From Colletes latitarsis (lineage: Eukaryota > Arthropoda > Insecta > Hymenoptera > Colletidae), in assembly GCF_051014445.1 (NCBI RefSeq), contig NC_135134.1, positions 11,065,672 to 11,129,671 of the forward strand: a DNA stretch of 64,000 nucleotides, in the 5' to 3' direction. Under the pieces are notes generated by a model. That model did not search any database, was not told the DNA's origin, and worked only from the letters and a program-made list of their open reading frames with translations. The position numbers and the translations under genes were made by a program. Positions 40,341-53,004 of the stretch are shown here, in pieces; position 1 is the first letter of the stretch; every line of letters begins with the position of its first letter.

Positions 40341-41595
40341 ATCCACTAAAATATTGATCGTGACCAGGCTTAGTCGACTGTTTCAGTGTGGTACCACATT
40401 ACCATGTGATCCAATCCAGAAAGAGCCTAGAATCTGGCCATCAAGTAAGAGATATATGCGAAAGTATGAGCCTGATGAGAGCAAATCCAAGACCCAACTC
40501 AGACTTAACATGTGTTATCCTCTAAAATATTGATCGAAACCAGGTTTAATGGACTGTTTCGTTATGATACGACATTACCACGTGATCTAAACCAGAAAAA
40601 GCCCGGGATCTGGCCAACAAGAATGCGGAAAATGTGAATGTATAAGCCTGATGAGAGCAAATCCCAGACCTAACATGGACCTAACATGAGTTATCCTCAA
40701 AAATATTGATCGAAACCTGGTTTAATGGACTGTTTCAGTGTGGTACCACATTACTACGTGATCCAAACCAAAAAAAGCCCAGAATCTGGCAATCAAGTAT
40801 GAGAAATATGCGAAAGTATGAGCCTGATGTGGGAAAATCCCAGACCTGATCCAGACCTAACATGCGTTATCCTCTAAAATATCGATCGAAACAAGTTTTA
40901 ATCGACTGTTTCAGTGTGGTACCACACTACTATGTGATCCATACCAGAAAAAACCCAGGATCTGTTCAAGAAGTATGTGAAGAATGCGAAAGTATGAGAC
41001 TGATGAGGGCAAATCCCATACCCAATCCAGACCTAACATGCATTATCCACTAAAATATCGATCGTGACCAGGCTTAGTCGACTGTTTCGGTGTGGTACCA
41101 CATAACTACGTGATCCAATCAAGAAAAAGTCCAGGATCTGGCCAACAAGTATGCGGAAAATGTGAAAGTGTGAGCCTGATGAGGGCGAATCCCAGACCTA
41201 ACCTAGACCTAACATGCATTATCTTCAAAAATATTGATCGTGACCAGGTTTAATGGTCTGTTTCAGTGTGGTACCACATTACTGCGTGATCCAAACCAAA
41301 AAAAGCCCAGAATCTGGCCATCAAGTATGAGAAACATGCGAAAGTATGAGACTGATGAGAGCAAATCCCAGACCTAACCTAGACCTAACATGGGTTATCC
41401 TTCGAAATGTTGACCCAGACTAGGTTTAATTGACTGTTTCAGTGTGGTACCACATTACCACGTGATCCAAACCAGAAAAAACCCAGGATCTGTTCAACAG
41501 GTATGTGAAGAATGCGAAAGTGTGAGCCTGATGGGGGCAAATCCCGGACCTAACATAGACCTAACATGCGTTATCCTCTAAAATATTGATCGAAA
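40341..41595 (+). repeat. Mosaic satellite monomers linking families B and C
   Basis: About seven monomers of mixed descent. The unit at 40862 and its successor (cataactacgtgatccaatcaag near 41101) are closest to those after 60278 and 63155. The unit with catgggttatccttcgaaatg near 41389 resembles 49485 and 61155. A private form gttatgatacgacatt occurs near 40561. There is no gene or foreign sequence in this stretch. Confidence 0.78.
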
Positions 41596-42659
41596 CCAGG
41601 TTTAATGGCCTGTTTCAGCGTGGTACCACATTACCACGTGATCCAATCCAGAAAGAGCCCAGAATCTGGCCATCAAGTAAGAGATATATGCGAAAGTATG
41701 AGCCTGATGGGGGCAAATCCTACATCCAACTCAGACTTAACATGTGTTATCCTCTAAAATATTGATCGAAACCAGGTTTAATGGACTGTTTCAGTGTCAT
41801 ACCACATTACCACGTGATCCGAACCAGAAAAAGCCCGGGATCTGGCCAACAAGTATGCGGAAAATGCGAAAGTATGAGCCTGATGAGGTCAAATCCCCGA
41901 CCTAATCCAGACCTAACATGCGTTTTCCCCTAAAATATTGATCGAGACCAGGTTTAGTCGACTGTTTCAGTGTGGTACCACAGTACTAAGTGATCCAAAC
42001 CAGAAAAAGCCCAGGATCTGGCCATCAAGTATGAGAAATATGCGAAAGTATGAGCCTGATGAGTGCAAATCCCAGACCTAACCTAGACCTAACATGTGTT
42101 ATCCTCTAAAATATTGATCGTGACCAGGTTTAGTCGACTGTCTCAGTGTGGTACCACATTACTACGTGATCCAAACCAGAAAAAGGCCAGGATCTGGCCA
42201 TCAAGTATGAGAAATATGCGAAAGTATGAGCCTGATGAGTGCAAATCCCAGACCTAACCCAGACCTAACATGCGTTATCCTCTAAAATATTGATCGAGAC
42301 CAGGTTTAATCGACTGTTTCAGTGTGGTCCCACATTACTACGTGATCCAAGCCAAAAAAAGCCCAGAATCTGGCCAACAAGTATTAGAAATATGCGAAAG
42401 TATGAGCCTGATGAGAGCAAATCCCAGACCTAACATAGACCTGACATGCGTTATCCTCTAAAATATTGATCGAAACCAGGTTTAATGGACAGTTTCAGTG
42501 TGGTACCACATTACTATGTGATCAAAACCAGAAAAAACCCAGGATCTGGCCAACAAGAATGTGAAGAATGCGAAAGTATGAGACTGAAGAGGGCAAATCC
42601 CAGACCTAACCCAGACCTAACAAGAGTTATCTTCTAAATTATTGATCAAAACCAGGTTT
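41596..42659 (+). repeat. 1.06 kb segment duplicated from/to 32620-33683
   Basis: Second copy of the segment at offset 8976 bp. Differences are few: caccttac near 33354 against cacattac near 42330, and agtatgagaaa near 33408 against agtattagaaa near 42384. A third, shorter match to its last part (aacaagagttatcttctaaa, then ccaggtttactgg) lies at about 60030-60080, which continues as 42660 does rather than as 33684 does. Confidence 0.86.
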
Positions 42660-42799
42660 ACTGGACTGTTTCAGTGTGGTACCACATTGCTACGTGATCC
42701 AAAGCAGTGAAAGCCCAGAATCTGGCCAACAAGTATGAGAAATATGCGAAATCACGTGCCTGATGCTGGGCAAATCCTAGACCTAACCGAGACCATAAC
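42622..42799 (+). repeat. Divergent 178 bp monomer
   Basis: This unit has no start-like ATG at its own phase point (AAG at 42622). It holds a private stretch, gcgaaatcacgtgcctgatg near 42747, followed by ctgggcaaatcctagacc and gaccataacatg. The usual gcgaaagtatgagcc block is replaced, and the unit is 2 bp long. It is the least consensus-like stretch noticed in the window, but it is plainly a satellite monomer and not an insertion. Confidence 0.75.
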
Positions 42800-44562
42800 A
42801 TGCGTTATCCTCAAAAATATTGTTCGGAACCAGGTTTAATGGACTGTTTCAGTGTGGTACCGCATTACTACGTGATCTAAACCATAAAAGGCCAAGAATC
42901 CGGCCATCAAGTATTAGATATATGCGAAAGTATGAGCCTGATGAGAGCAAATCCCAGACCTAACCTAGACCTAACATGAGTTATCCTTTGAAATGTTGAC
43001 CCAGACTAGGTTTAATTGACTGTTTGAGTGTGGTACCACATTACCACGTGATCCAAACCAGAAAAAGCTCTGAATCTGGCCATCAAGTATGAGAAATATG
43101 CGAAAGTATGAGCCGGATGAGTGCAAATCCCAGACCTAACCTAGACCTAACATGTGTTATCCTCTAAAATACTGATCGAGACCAGGTTTAATTTGACTGT
43201 TTCAGTGTGGTACCACATAACTACGTGATCCAAACCAGTGAAAGCCCAGGATCTGGCCAACAAGTATGAGAAATATGCGAAAGTATGACCATGATGAGAG
43301 CAAATCCCAGACCTAACCTAGACCTAACATGCGTTATCCTCCAAAATATTGACCGAGACCAGGTTTAGTCGACTGTTTCAGTGTGGTACCACATTACTAC
43401 GTGATCCAAACCAGAAAAAGGCCAGGACCTGGCCATCAAGTATGAGAAATATGCGAAAGTATGAGCCTGATGAGAGCAAATCCCAGACCTAACATGGACC
43501 TAACATGCGTTATCCTCTAAAATATCGATCGAAACCAGGTTTAATGGACAGTTTCAGTGTGGTACCACATTAATACGTGATCCAAGCCAAAAAAAGCCCA
43601 GAATCTGGCCAACAAGTATGCGGAAAATGTGAATGTATGAGCCTGATGAGAGGAAATCCCAGACCTGACACAGACCTAACATGCGTTATCCTCTAAAATA
43701 TTGATCGAAACCAGGTTTAATGGACAGTTTCAGTGTGGTACCACATTACTACGTGATCCAAACCAGAAAAAAGCCCTGGATCTGGCCATCAAGTATGAGA
43801 AATATGCGAATGTATGAGCCTGATGAGAGCAAATCCGAGACCTAACCTAGACCTGACGTGAGTTATCCTTTGAAATGTTGACCCAGACTAGGCTTAATGG
43901 ACTGTTTCAGTGTGGTACCACATTACCACGTGATCCAAACCAGAAAGAACCCTGGATCTGTTTAACAGGTATGTGAAGAATGCGATAGTGTGAGCCTGAT
44001 GAGGGCAAATCCCGGACCTAACATAGACCTAACATGCGTTAGCCTCTAAAATATTGACCGAGACCAGGTTTAGTCGACTGTTTCAGTGTGGTACCACATT
44101 ACCACGTGATCCAAACCAGAAAAAGCTCTGAATCTGGCCATCAAGTATGAGAAATATGCGAAAGTATGAGCCTGATGAGTGCAAATCCCAGACCTAACCT
44201 AGTCCTAACATGTGTTATCCTCTAAAATACTGATCGAGACCAGGTTTAATTTCACTGTTTCAGTGTGGTACCACATAACTACGTGATCCAAACCAGTGAA
44301 AGCCCAGGATCTGGCCAACAAGTATGAGAAATATGCGAAAGTATGACCATGATGAGAGCAAATCCCAGACCTAACCTAGACCTAACATGCGTTATCCTCT
44401 ATAATATTGACCGAGACCAGGTTTAGTCGACTGTTTCAGTGTGGTACCACATTACTACGTGATCCAAACTAAAAAAAGCCCAGGACCTGGCCATCAAGTA
44501 TGAGAAATATGCGAAAGTATGAGCCTGATGAGAGCAAATCCCAGACCTAACCTAGACCTAAC
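42660..44562 (+). repeat. Diverged satellite segment with internal six-monomer repeat
   Basis: Monomers here vary more from neighbour to neighbour. A segment with actgatcgagacc and then taatttgactg or taatttcactg (about 43171 and 44229) recurs after 1058 bp, close to six monomers, together with agtatgaccatgatgagagc downstream of each. Insertions of one base (taattt in place of taat) account for part of the length excess. It looks like an older, partly decayed HOR between the homogeneous families A/B and C. Confidence 0.75.
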
Positions 44563-45960
44563 ATGCGTTATCCTCTAAAATATCGATCGAAACCAGGTTT
44601 AATCGACTGTTTCAGTGTGGTACCACATTACCACGTGATCCAAACTAGAAAAAACCCAGGTTCTTTTCACCAGGTATGTGAAGAATGCGATCGTGTGAGC
44701 CTGATGAGGGCAAATCCAAGGCCGAACCAAGACCTAACATGCGTTATCCACTAAAATATTGATCGAAACCAGGCTTAATGGACTGTTTCAGTGTGGTGCC
44801 ACATTACCACTTGATCTAAACCATAAAAAGCCCAGGATCTGGCCAACAAGTATGCGGAAAATGTGAATGTATGAGCCTGATGAGAGGAAATCCCAGACCT
44901 GACATAGACCTAACATGCGTTATCCTCTAAAATATTGATCGGAGCCAGGTTTAATGGACAGTTTCAGTGTGGTACCACATTACTACGTGATCCAAACCAG
45001 AAAAAGCCCAGGATCTGGCCATCAAGTATGAGAAATATGCGAATGTATGACCATGATGAGAGCAAATCCCAGACCTAACATGGACCTAACATGCGTTATC
45101 CTCTAAAATATCGATCGAAACCAGGTTTAATCGACTGTTTCAGTGTGGTACCACATTACCACGTGATCCAAACTAGAAAAAACCCAGGTTCTTTTCACCA
45201 GGTATGTGAAGAATGCGATCGTGTGAGCCTGATGAGGGCAAATCCAAGGCCGAACCAAGACCTAACATGCGTTATCCTCTAAAATATTGATCGAAACCAG
45301 GCTTAATGGACTGTTTCAGTGTGGTGCCACATTACCACTTGATCTAAACCATAAAAAGCCCAGGATCTGGCCAACAAGTATGCGGAAAATGTGAATGTAT
45401 GAGCCTGATGAGTGCAAATCCCAGACCTAACCTAGACCTAACATGCGTTATCCTCTAAAATATTGATCATGACCAGGTTCAGTCGACTGTTTCAGTATGA
45501 TACCACATAACTACGTGATCCAAACCAGAAAAAGCTCTGAATCTGGCCAACAAGTATGAGAAATATGCGAAAGTATGAGCCTGATGAGTGCAAATCCCTG
45601 ACCTAACCTAGTCCTAACATGTGTTATCCTCTAAAATACTGATAGAAACCAGGCATAATTGTCTGTTTCAGTGTGCTACCACATTACCACGTGATGCAAA
45701 CCAGAAAAAACCCTCGATCTGCTTACCAGGTATGTGAAGAATGCGAACGTGTGAGCCTGATGAGAGCCTGAAGGCCTAACCAAGACCTAAGTTGCGTTAT
45801 CCTCTAAAATATTGATCGAAACCAGGTTTAATGGACTCTTTCCGTGTGATGCCACATTACCACTTGATCCAAAACAGGAAAAGCCCAGGATCTGGCCAAC
45901 AAGTATGCGGAAAATGTGAATGTATGAGCCTGATGAGTGCAAATCCCAGACCTAACCTAG
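44563..45960 (+). repeat. Family C-related monomers, 3-monomer spacing
   Basis: A distinctive monomer (aactagaaaaaacccaggtt, then cttttcaccagg and gcgatcgtgtgagcc) occurs at 44563 and again at 45091, 528 bp (three monomers) apart. The same class returns once per unit in family C at 48960, 54237 and 59159, and again at 61859 with AAG in place of ATG. A 173 bp monomer sits at 45619. Confidence 0.82.
45619..45791 (+). repeat. 173 bp marker monomer (first of six)
   Basis: A 3 bp loss in the gagagcaaatccaagg region gives gagagcctgaaggcc, and the following unit starts with TTG instead of ATG (aagttgcg). The same class occurs at 49136-49308, 54413-54585, 55466-55638, 59335-59507 and 62035-62207. 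Its left part differs here (tgtgttatcc, then actgatagaaacc) from the other five (atgcgttatcc and gatcgaaaccaggctt), so this copy may be older or a recombinant. It is restricted to the right third of the window. Confidence 0.88.
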
Positions 45961-47346
45961 ACCTAACATGCGTTATCCTCTAAAATATTGACCCAGACCA
46001 GGTTTAGTCGACTGTTTCAGTGTGGTACCATATTACTACGTGGTCCATACCAGGAAAAGCCCAGGATCTGGCCATCAAGTATGAGAAATATGCGAAAGTA
46101 TGAGCCTGATCAGTGCAAATCCCAGACCTAACCTAGACCTAACATGCATTATCCTCAAAAATATTGATCGTGACCAGGTTTAATGGTCTGTTTCAGTGTG
46201 GTACCACATTACTGCGTGATCCATACCAAAAAAAGCCCAGAATCTGGCCATCAAGTATGAGAAACATGCGAAAGTATGAGACTGATGAGAGCAAATCCCA
46301 GACCTAACCTAGACCTAACATGCGTTATCCTCTAAAATATCAATCGAAACCAGGTTTAATGGACTGTTTCAGTGTGATACCACATTACTACGTGATCCGA
46401 ACCAGAAAAAGCCCGGGATCTGGCCAACAAGTATGCGGAAAATGCGAAAGTATGAGCCTGATGAGGGCAAATCCCAGACCTAATCCAGACCTAACATGCG
46501 TTATCCTCTAAAATATTGATCGTCACCAGGTTTAGTCGACTGTTTCAGTGTGGTACCACATTACTACGTGATCCAAACCAGAAAAAGCGCAGGATTTGGC
46601 TAACAAGTACGGGAAATATGCAAAAGTATGAGCCTGATGAGGGCAAATCCCAGACCTAACCTAGACCTAACATGCGTTATCCTCTAAAATATTGACCGAG
46701 ACCAGGTTTAGTCGACTGTTTCAGTGTGGTACCACACTACTACGTGATCCAAACCAGAAAAAGCGCAGGATCTAGCCAACAAGTACGAGAAATATGCAAA
46801 AGTATGAGCCTGATGAGAGCAAATCCCAGACCTAACCAAGACCTAACATGCGTTATCCTCTAAAATATTGACCCAGACCAGGTTTAGTCGACTGTTTCAG
46901 TGTGGTACCATATTACTACGTGGTCCATACCAGGAAAAGCCCAGGATCTGGCCATCAAGTATGAGAAATATGCGAAAGTATGAGCCTGATCAGTGCAAAT
47001 CCCAGACCTAACCTAGACCTAACATGCATTATCCTCAAAAATATTGATCGTGACCAGGTTTAATGGTCTGTTTCAGTGTGGTACCACATTACTGCGTGAT
47101 CCAAACCAAAAAAAGCCCAGAATCTGGCCATCAAGTATGAGAAACATGCGAAAGTATGAGACTGATGAGAGCAAATCCCAGACCTAACCTAGACCTAACA
47201 TGCGTTATCCTCTAAAATATCAATCGAAACCAGGTTTAATGGACTGTTTCAGTGTGATACCACATTACTACGTGATCCGAACCAGAAAAAGCCCGGGATC
47301 TGGCCAACAAGTATGCGGAAAATGCGAAAGTATGAGCCTGATGAGA
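45961..47346 (+). repeat. 880 bp (5-monomer) tandem duplication
   Basis: The sequence 45961-46466 is repeated at 46841-47346, 880 bp later, with almost no change (ccataccaaa near 46222 against ccaaaccaaa near 47102). Both copies hold the monomer with aatatcaatcgaaaccagg (46320 and 47200). The first copy continues with two further monomers, whereas the second switches at about 47347 (cctaaccgagacc against cctaatccagacc) into the start of family C. Confidence 0.88.
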
Positions 47347-47551
47347 GCAAATCCCAGACCTAACCGAGACCTAACATGCGTTATCCTCTAAAATATTGAC
47401 CGAGACCAGGTTTAGTCGACTGTTTCAGTGTGGTACCACATTACTACGTGATCCAAACCAGAAAAAGGCCAGGATCTGGCCATCAAGTATGAGAAATATG
47501 CGAAAGTATGAGCCTGATGAGGGCACATCCCGGACCTAACATAGACCTAAC

Positions 47552-50500
47552 ATGCGTTATCCTCTACAATATTGATCGAAACAGGGTTTAATCGTCTGTT
47601 TCAGCGTGGTACCGCATTACTACGTGATCGAAACCAAAAAAGGCCCAGAATCTGGCCATCAAGTATGAGAAATATGCGAAAGTATGAGCCTGATGAGTGC
47701 AAATCCCAGACCTAACCTAGACCTAACATGCGTTATCCTCTAAAATATCGATCGAAACCAGGTTTAATCGACTGTTTCAGTGTGGTACCACATTACTACG
47801 TGATCCAATCCAGAAAGAGCCCAGAATCTGGCCATCAAGTAAGAGATATATGCGAAAGTATGAGCCTGATGGGGGCAAATCCTACATCCAACTCAGACTT
47901 AACATGTGTTATCCTCTAAAATATTGATCGAAACCAGGTTTAATGGACTGTTTCAGTGCGATACCACATTACCACGTGATCGGAACCAGAAAAAGTCCGG
48001 GATCTGGCCAACAAGTATGCGGAAAATGCGAAAGTATGAGCCTGATGAGGTCAAATCCCAGACCTAATCCAGACCTAACATGCGTTTTCCCCTAAAATAT
48101 TGATCGAGACCAGGTCTAGTCGACTGTTTCAGTGTGGTACCACAGTACTTTGTGATCCAAACCAGAAAAAGCCCAGGATCTGGCCATCAAGTATGAGAAA
48201 TATGCGAAAGTATGAGCCTGATGAGTGCAAATCCCAGACCTAACCTAGACCTAACATGTGTCATCCTCTAAAATATCGATCGAAACCAGGTTTAATGGAC
48301 AGTTTCAGTGTGGTACCACATTACTACGTGATCCAAGCCAAAAAAAGCCCAGAATCTGGCCAACAAGTATGCGGAAAATGTGAATGTATGAGCCTGATGA
48401 GAGGAAATCCCAGACCTGACACAGACCTAACATGCGTTATCCTCTAAAATATTGATCGAAACCAGGTTTAATGGACAGTTTCAGTGTGGTACCACATTAC
48501 TACGTGATCCAAACCAGAAAAAGCCCAGGATCTGGCCATCAAGTATGAGAAATATGCGAAAGTATGAGCCTGATGAGAGCAAATCCCAGACCTAACATGG
48601 ACCTAACATGCGTTATCCTCTAAAATATCGATCGAAACCAGGTTTAATGGACAGTTTCAGTGTGGTACCACATTACTACGTGATCCAAGCCAAAAAAAGC
48701 CCAGAATCTGGCCAACAAATATGCGGAAAATGTGAATGTATGAGCCTGATGAGAGGAAATCCCAGACCTGACACAGACCTAACATGCGTTATCCTCTAAA
48801 ATATTGATCGAAACCAGGTTTAATGGACAGTTTCAGTGTGGTACCACATTACTACGTGATCCAAACCAGAAAAAGCCCAGGATCTGGCCATCAAGTATGA
48901 GAAATATGCGAATGTATGAGCCTGATGAGAGCAAATCCCAGACCTAACATGGACCTAACATGCGTTATCCTCTAAAATATCGATCGAAACCAGGTTTAAT
49001 CGACTGTTTCAGTGTGGTACCACATTACCACGTGATCCAAACTAGAAAAAACCCAGGTTCTTTTCACCAGGTATGTGAAGAATGCGATCGTGTGAGCCTG
49101 ATGAGGGCAAATCCAAGGCCGAACCAAGACCTAACATGCGTTATCCTCTAAAATATTGATCGAAACCAGGCTTAATGGACTGTTTCAGAGTGCTACCACA
49201 TTACCACGTGATGCAAACCAGAAAAAACCCTCGATCTGCTTACCAGGTATGTGAAGAATGCGAACGTGTGAGCCTGATGAGAGCCTGAAGGCCTAACCAA
49301 GACCTAAGTTGCGTTATCCTCTAAAATATTGATCGTGACCAGGTTTAATGGTCTGTTTCAGTGTGGTACCACATTACTGCGTGATCCAAACCAAAAAAAG
49401 CCCAGAATCTGGCCATCAAGTATGAGAAACATGCGAAAGTATGAGACTGATGAGAGCAAATCCCAGACCTAACCTAGACCTAACATGGGTTATCCTTTGA
49501 AATGTTGACACAGACTAGGTTTAATTGACTGTTTCAGTGTGGTACCACATTACCACGTGATCCAAACCAGAAAAAACCCGGGCTCTGTTCAACAAGTATG
49601 TGAAGAATGCGAAAGTATGACCCTGATGAGTGCAAATCCAAGGTCTAACCTAGACCTAACATGTGTTATCCTCTAAAATATTAATCGAAACCAGGTTTAA
49701 TAGCCCGTTTCAGTGTGGTACCACATTACTGCGCGATCCAAACCAGTGAAAGCCCAGGATCTGGCCAACAAGAATGAGAAATATGCGAAAGTATGAGCAT
49801 GATGTGAGCAAATCCCAGACCTAACCAAGACCTAACATGCGTTATCCTCTAAAATATTGATCGTGACCAGGTTTAGTCGACTGTTTCAGTGTGGTACCAC
49901 ATTACTACGTGATCCAAACCAGAAAATGCGCAGGATCTGGCTAACAAGTACGAGAAATATGCAAAAGTATGAGCCTGATGAGGGCAAATCCCAGACCTAA
50001 CCTAGACCTAACATGCGTTATCCTCTAAAATATTGACCGAGTCCAGGTTTAGTCGACTGTTTCAGTGTGGTACCACATTACTACGTGATCCAAACCAGGA
50101 AAAGCGCAGGATCTGTTCAAGAAGTATGAGAAACATGCGAAAGTATGAGACTGATGAGAGCAAATCCCAGACCTAACCTAGACCTAACATGAGTTATCCT
50201 TTGAAATGTTGACCCAGACAACGTTTAATTGACTGTTTCAGTGTGGCACCACATTACCACGTGATCCAAACCAGAAAAAACCGAGGATCTGTTCAACAGA
50301 TATGTGAAGAATGCGAAAGTGTGAGCCTGATGAGGGCAAATCCCAGACCTAACTTAGACCTAACATGCGTTATCCTCTAAAATATCGATCGAAACCAGGT
50401 TTAATCGACTGTTTCAGTGTGGTACCACATTACTACGTGATCCAAACCAGAAAAAGCGCAGGATTTGGCTAACAAGTACGAGAAATATGCAAAAGTATGA

Positions 50501-51068
50501 GCCTGATGAGAGCAAATCCCTGACCTAACCTAGACCTAACATGCGTTATCCTCTAAAATATTGACCGAGACCAGGTTTAGTCGACTGTTTCAGTGTGGTA
50601 CCACATTACTACGTGATCCAAACCAGAAAAAGGCCAGGATCTGGCCATCAAGTATGAGAAATATGCGAACGTATGAGCCTGATGAGGGCAAATCCCAGAC
50701 CTAACCTAGACCTAACATGCGTTATCCTCTAAAATATCGATTGAAACCAGGTTTAATCGACTGTTTCAGTGTGGTACCACATTACTACGTGATCGAAACC
50801 AAAAAAGGCCCAGAATCTGGCCATCAAGTATGAGAAATATGCGAAAGTATGAGCCCGATGAGTGCAAATCCCAGACCTAACCTAGACCTAACATGCGTTA
50901 TCCTCTAAAATATTGACCGAGACCAGGTTTAGTCGACTGTTTCAGTGTGGTACCACATTACTACGTGATCCAAACCAGAAAAAGGCCAGGATCTGGCCAT
51001 CAAGTATGAGAAATATGCGAAAGTATGAGCCTGATGAGGGCACATCCCGGACCTAACATAGACCTAAC
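47552..51068 (+). repeat. HOR family C, unit 1 (3517 bp)
   Basis: Units are delimited by a marker monomer with ctctacaatattgatcg and then aaacagggtttaatcg, preceded by gggcacatcccgg (47521, 51038, 52974, 57896). Unit 1 is about 20 monomers, 3 bp short of 3520 because it includes one 173 bp monomer. It holds a two-monomer tandem duplication: the monomers at 48256 and 48608 with the units following each, 352 bp apart. It lacks the aatatcaatcgaaacc monomers present in units 2 and 3. Confidence 0.87.
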
Positions 51069-53004
51069 ATGCGTTATCCTCTACAATATTGATCGAAACA
51101 GGGTTTAATCGTCTGTTTCAGCGCGGTACCGCATTACTACGTGATCGAAACCAAAAAAGGCCCAGAATCTGGCCATCAAGTATGAGAAATATGCGAAAGT
51201 ATGAGCCTGATGAGTGCAAATCCCTGACCTAACCTAGACCTAACATGCGTTATCCTGTAAAATATCGATCGAAACCAGGTTTAATCGACTGTTTCAGTGT
51301 GGTACCACATTACTACGTGATCCAATCCAGAAAGAGCCCAGAATCTGGCCATCAAATAAGAGATATATGCGAAAGTATGAGCCTGATGGGGGCAAATCCT
51401 ACATCCAACTCAGACTTAACATGTGTTATCCTCTAAAATATTGATCGAAACCAGGTTTAATGGACTGTTTCAGTGCGATACCACATTACCACGTGATCGG
51501 AACCAGAAAAAGTCCGGGATCTGGCCAACAAGTATGCGGAAAATGCGAAAGTATGAGCCTGATGAGGTCAAATCCCAGACCTAATCCAGACCTAACATGC
51601 GTTTTCCCCTAAAATATTGATCGAGACCAGGTTTAGTCGACTGTTTCAGTGTGGTACCACAGTACTTTGTGATCCAAACCAGAGAAAGCCCAGGATCTGG
51701 CCATCAAGTATGAGAAATATGCGAAAGTATGACAATGATGAGAGCAAATCCCAGACCTAACTTAGACCTAACATGCGTTATCCTCCAAAATATTGACCGA
51801 GACCAGGTTTAGTCGACTATTTCAGTGTGGTACCACATTACTACGTGATCCAAACCAGAAAAGGGCCAGGATCTGGCCATCAAGTATGAGAAATATGCGA
51901 AAGTATGAGCCTGATGAGAGCAAATCCCAGACCTAACATGGACCTAACATGCGTTATCCTCTAAAATATCGATCGAAACCAGGTTTAATGGACAGTTTCA
52001 GTGTGGTACCACATTACTACGTGATCCAAGCCAAAAAAAGCCCAGAATCTGGCCAACAAGTATGCGGAAAATGTGAATGTATGAGCCTGATGAGAGGAAA
52101 TCCCAGACCTGACACAGACCTAACATGCGTTATCCTCTAAAATATTGATCGAAACCAGGTTTAATGGACAGTTTCAGTGTGGTACCACATTACTACGTGA
52201 TCCAAACCAGAAAAAGCCCAGGATCTGGCCATCAAGTATGAGAAATATGCGAAAGTATGAGCCCGATGAGTGCAAATCCCAGACCTAACCTAGACCTAAC
52301 ATGCGTTATCCTCTAAAATATCAATCGAAACCAGGTTTAATGGACTGTTTCAGTGTGATACCACATTACTACGTGATCCGAACCAGAAAAAGCCCGGGAT
52401 CTGGCCAACAAGTATGCGGAAAATGCGAAAGTATGAGCCTGATGAGGGCAAATCCCAGACCTAATCCAGACCTAACATGCGTTATCCTCTAAAATATTGA
52501 TCGTCACCAGGTTTAGTCGACTGTTTCAGTGTGGTACCACATTACTACGTGATCCAAACCAGAAAAAGCGCAGGATTTGGCTAACAAGTACGAGAAATAT
52601 GCAAAAGTATGAACCTGATGAGGGCAAATCCCAGACCTAACCTAGACCTAACATGCGTTATCCTCTAAAATATTGACCGAGACCAGGTTTAGTCGACTGT
52701 TTCAGTGTGGTACCACATTACTACGTGATCCAAACCAGAAAAAGCGCAGGATTTGACTAACATGTACGAGAAATATGCAAAAGTATGAGCCTGATGAGAG
52801 CAAATCCCAGACCTAACCTAGACCTAACATGCGTTATCCTCTAAAATATTGACCGAGACCAGGTTTAGTCGACTGTTTCAGTGTGGTACCACATTACTAC
52901 GTGATCCAAACCAGAAAAAGGCCAGGATCTGGCCATCAAGTATGAGAAATATGCGAAAGTATGAGCCTGATGAGGGCACATCCCGGACCTAACATAGACC
53001 TAAC
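51069..53004 (+). repeat. HOR family C, unit 2 (1936 bp, 11 monomers)
   Basis: Landmarks at 51245 and 51949 repeat at 53181 and 53885, exactly 1936 bp later. This is the shortest family C unit. It contains neither the aactagaaaaaaccc monomer nor the 173 bp monomer, and passes instead through 52301 (aatatcaatcgaaacc) to the next marker. Unit 1 has gtggtaccgcatt after the marker where this unit has gcggtaccgcatt near 51122. Confidence 0.88.
52125..52300 (+). repeat. Representative near-consensus 176 bp monomer
   Basis: This unit is close to the hand-built consensus and serves as the reference. In order it holds: atgcgttatcctctaaaata (positions 1-20), a gatcgaaaccagg block (23-35), the palindrome tgtggtaccaca (54-65), tacgtgatcc (70-79), an A-rich run (about 85-91), an aggatctggcc dyad (about 96-106), two copies of aagtatgag 19 bp apart (110-118 and 129-137), and a terminal agacctaac repeat (about 158-176). 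By hand count the consensus is 74 G+C of 176. The length is near that of a nucleosome plus linker. No CENP-B box of the pattern NTTCGNNNNANNCGGGN was found on either strand of the consensus or of the variants inspected. Confidence 0.9.
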
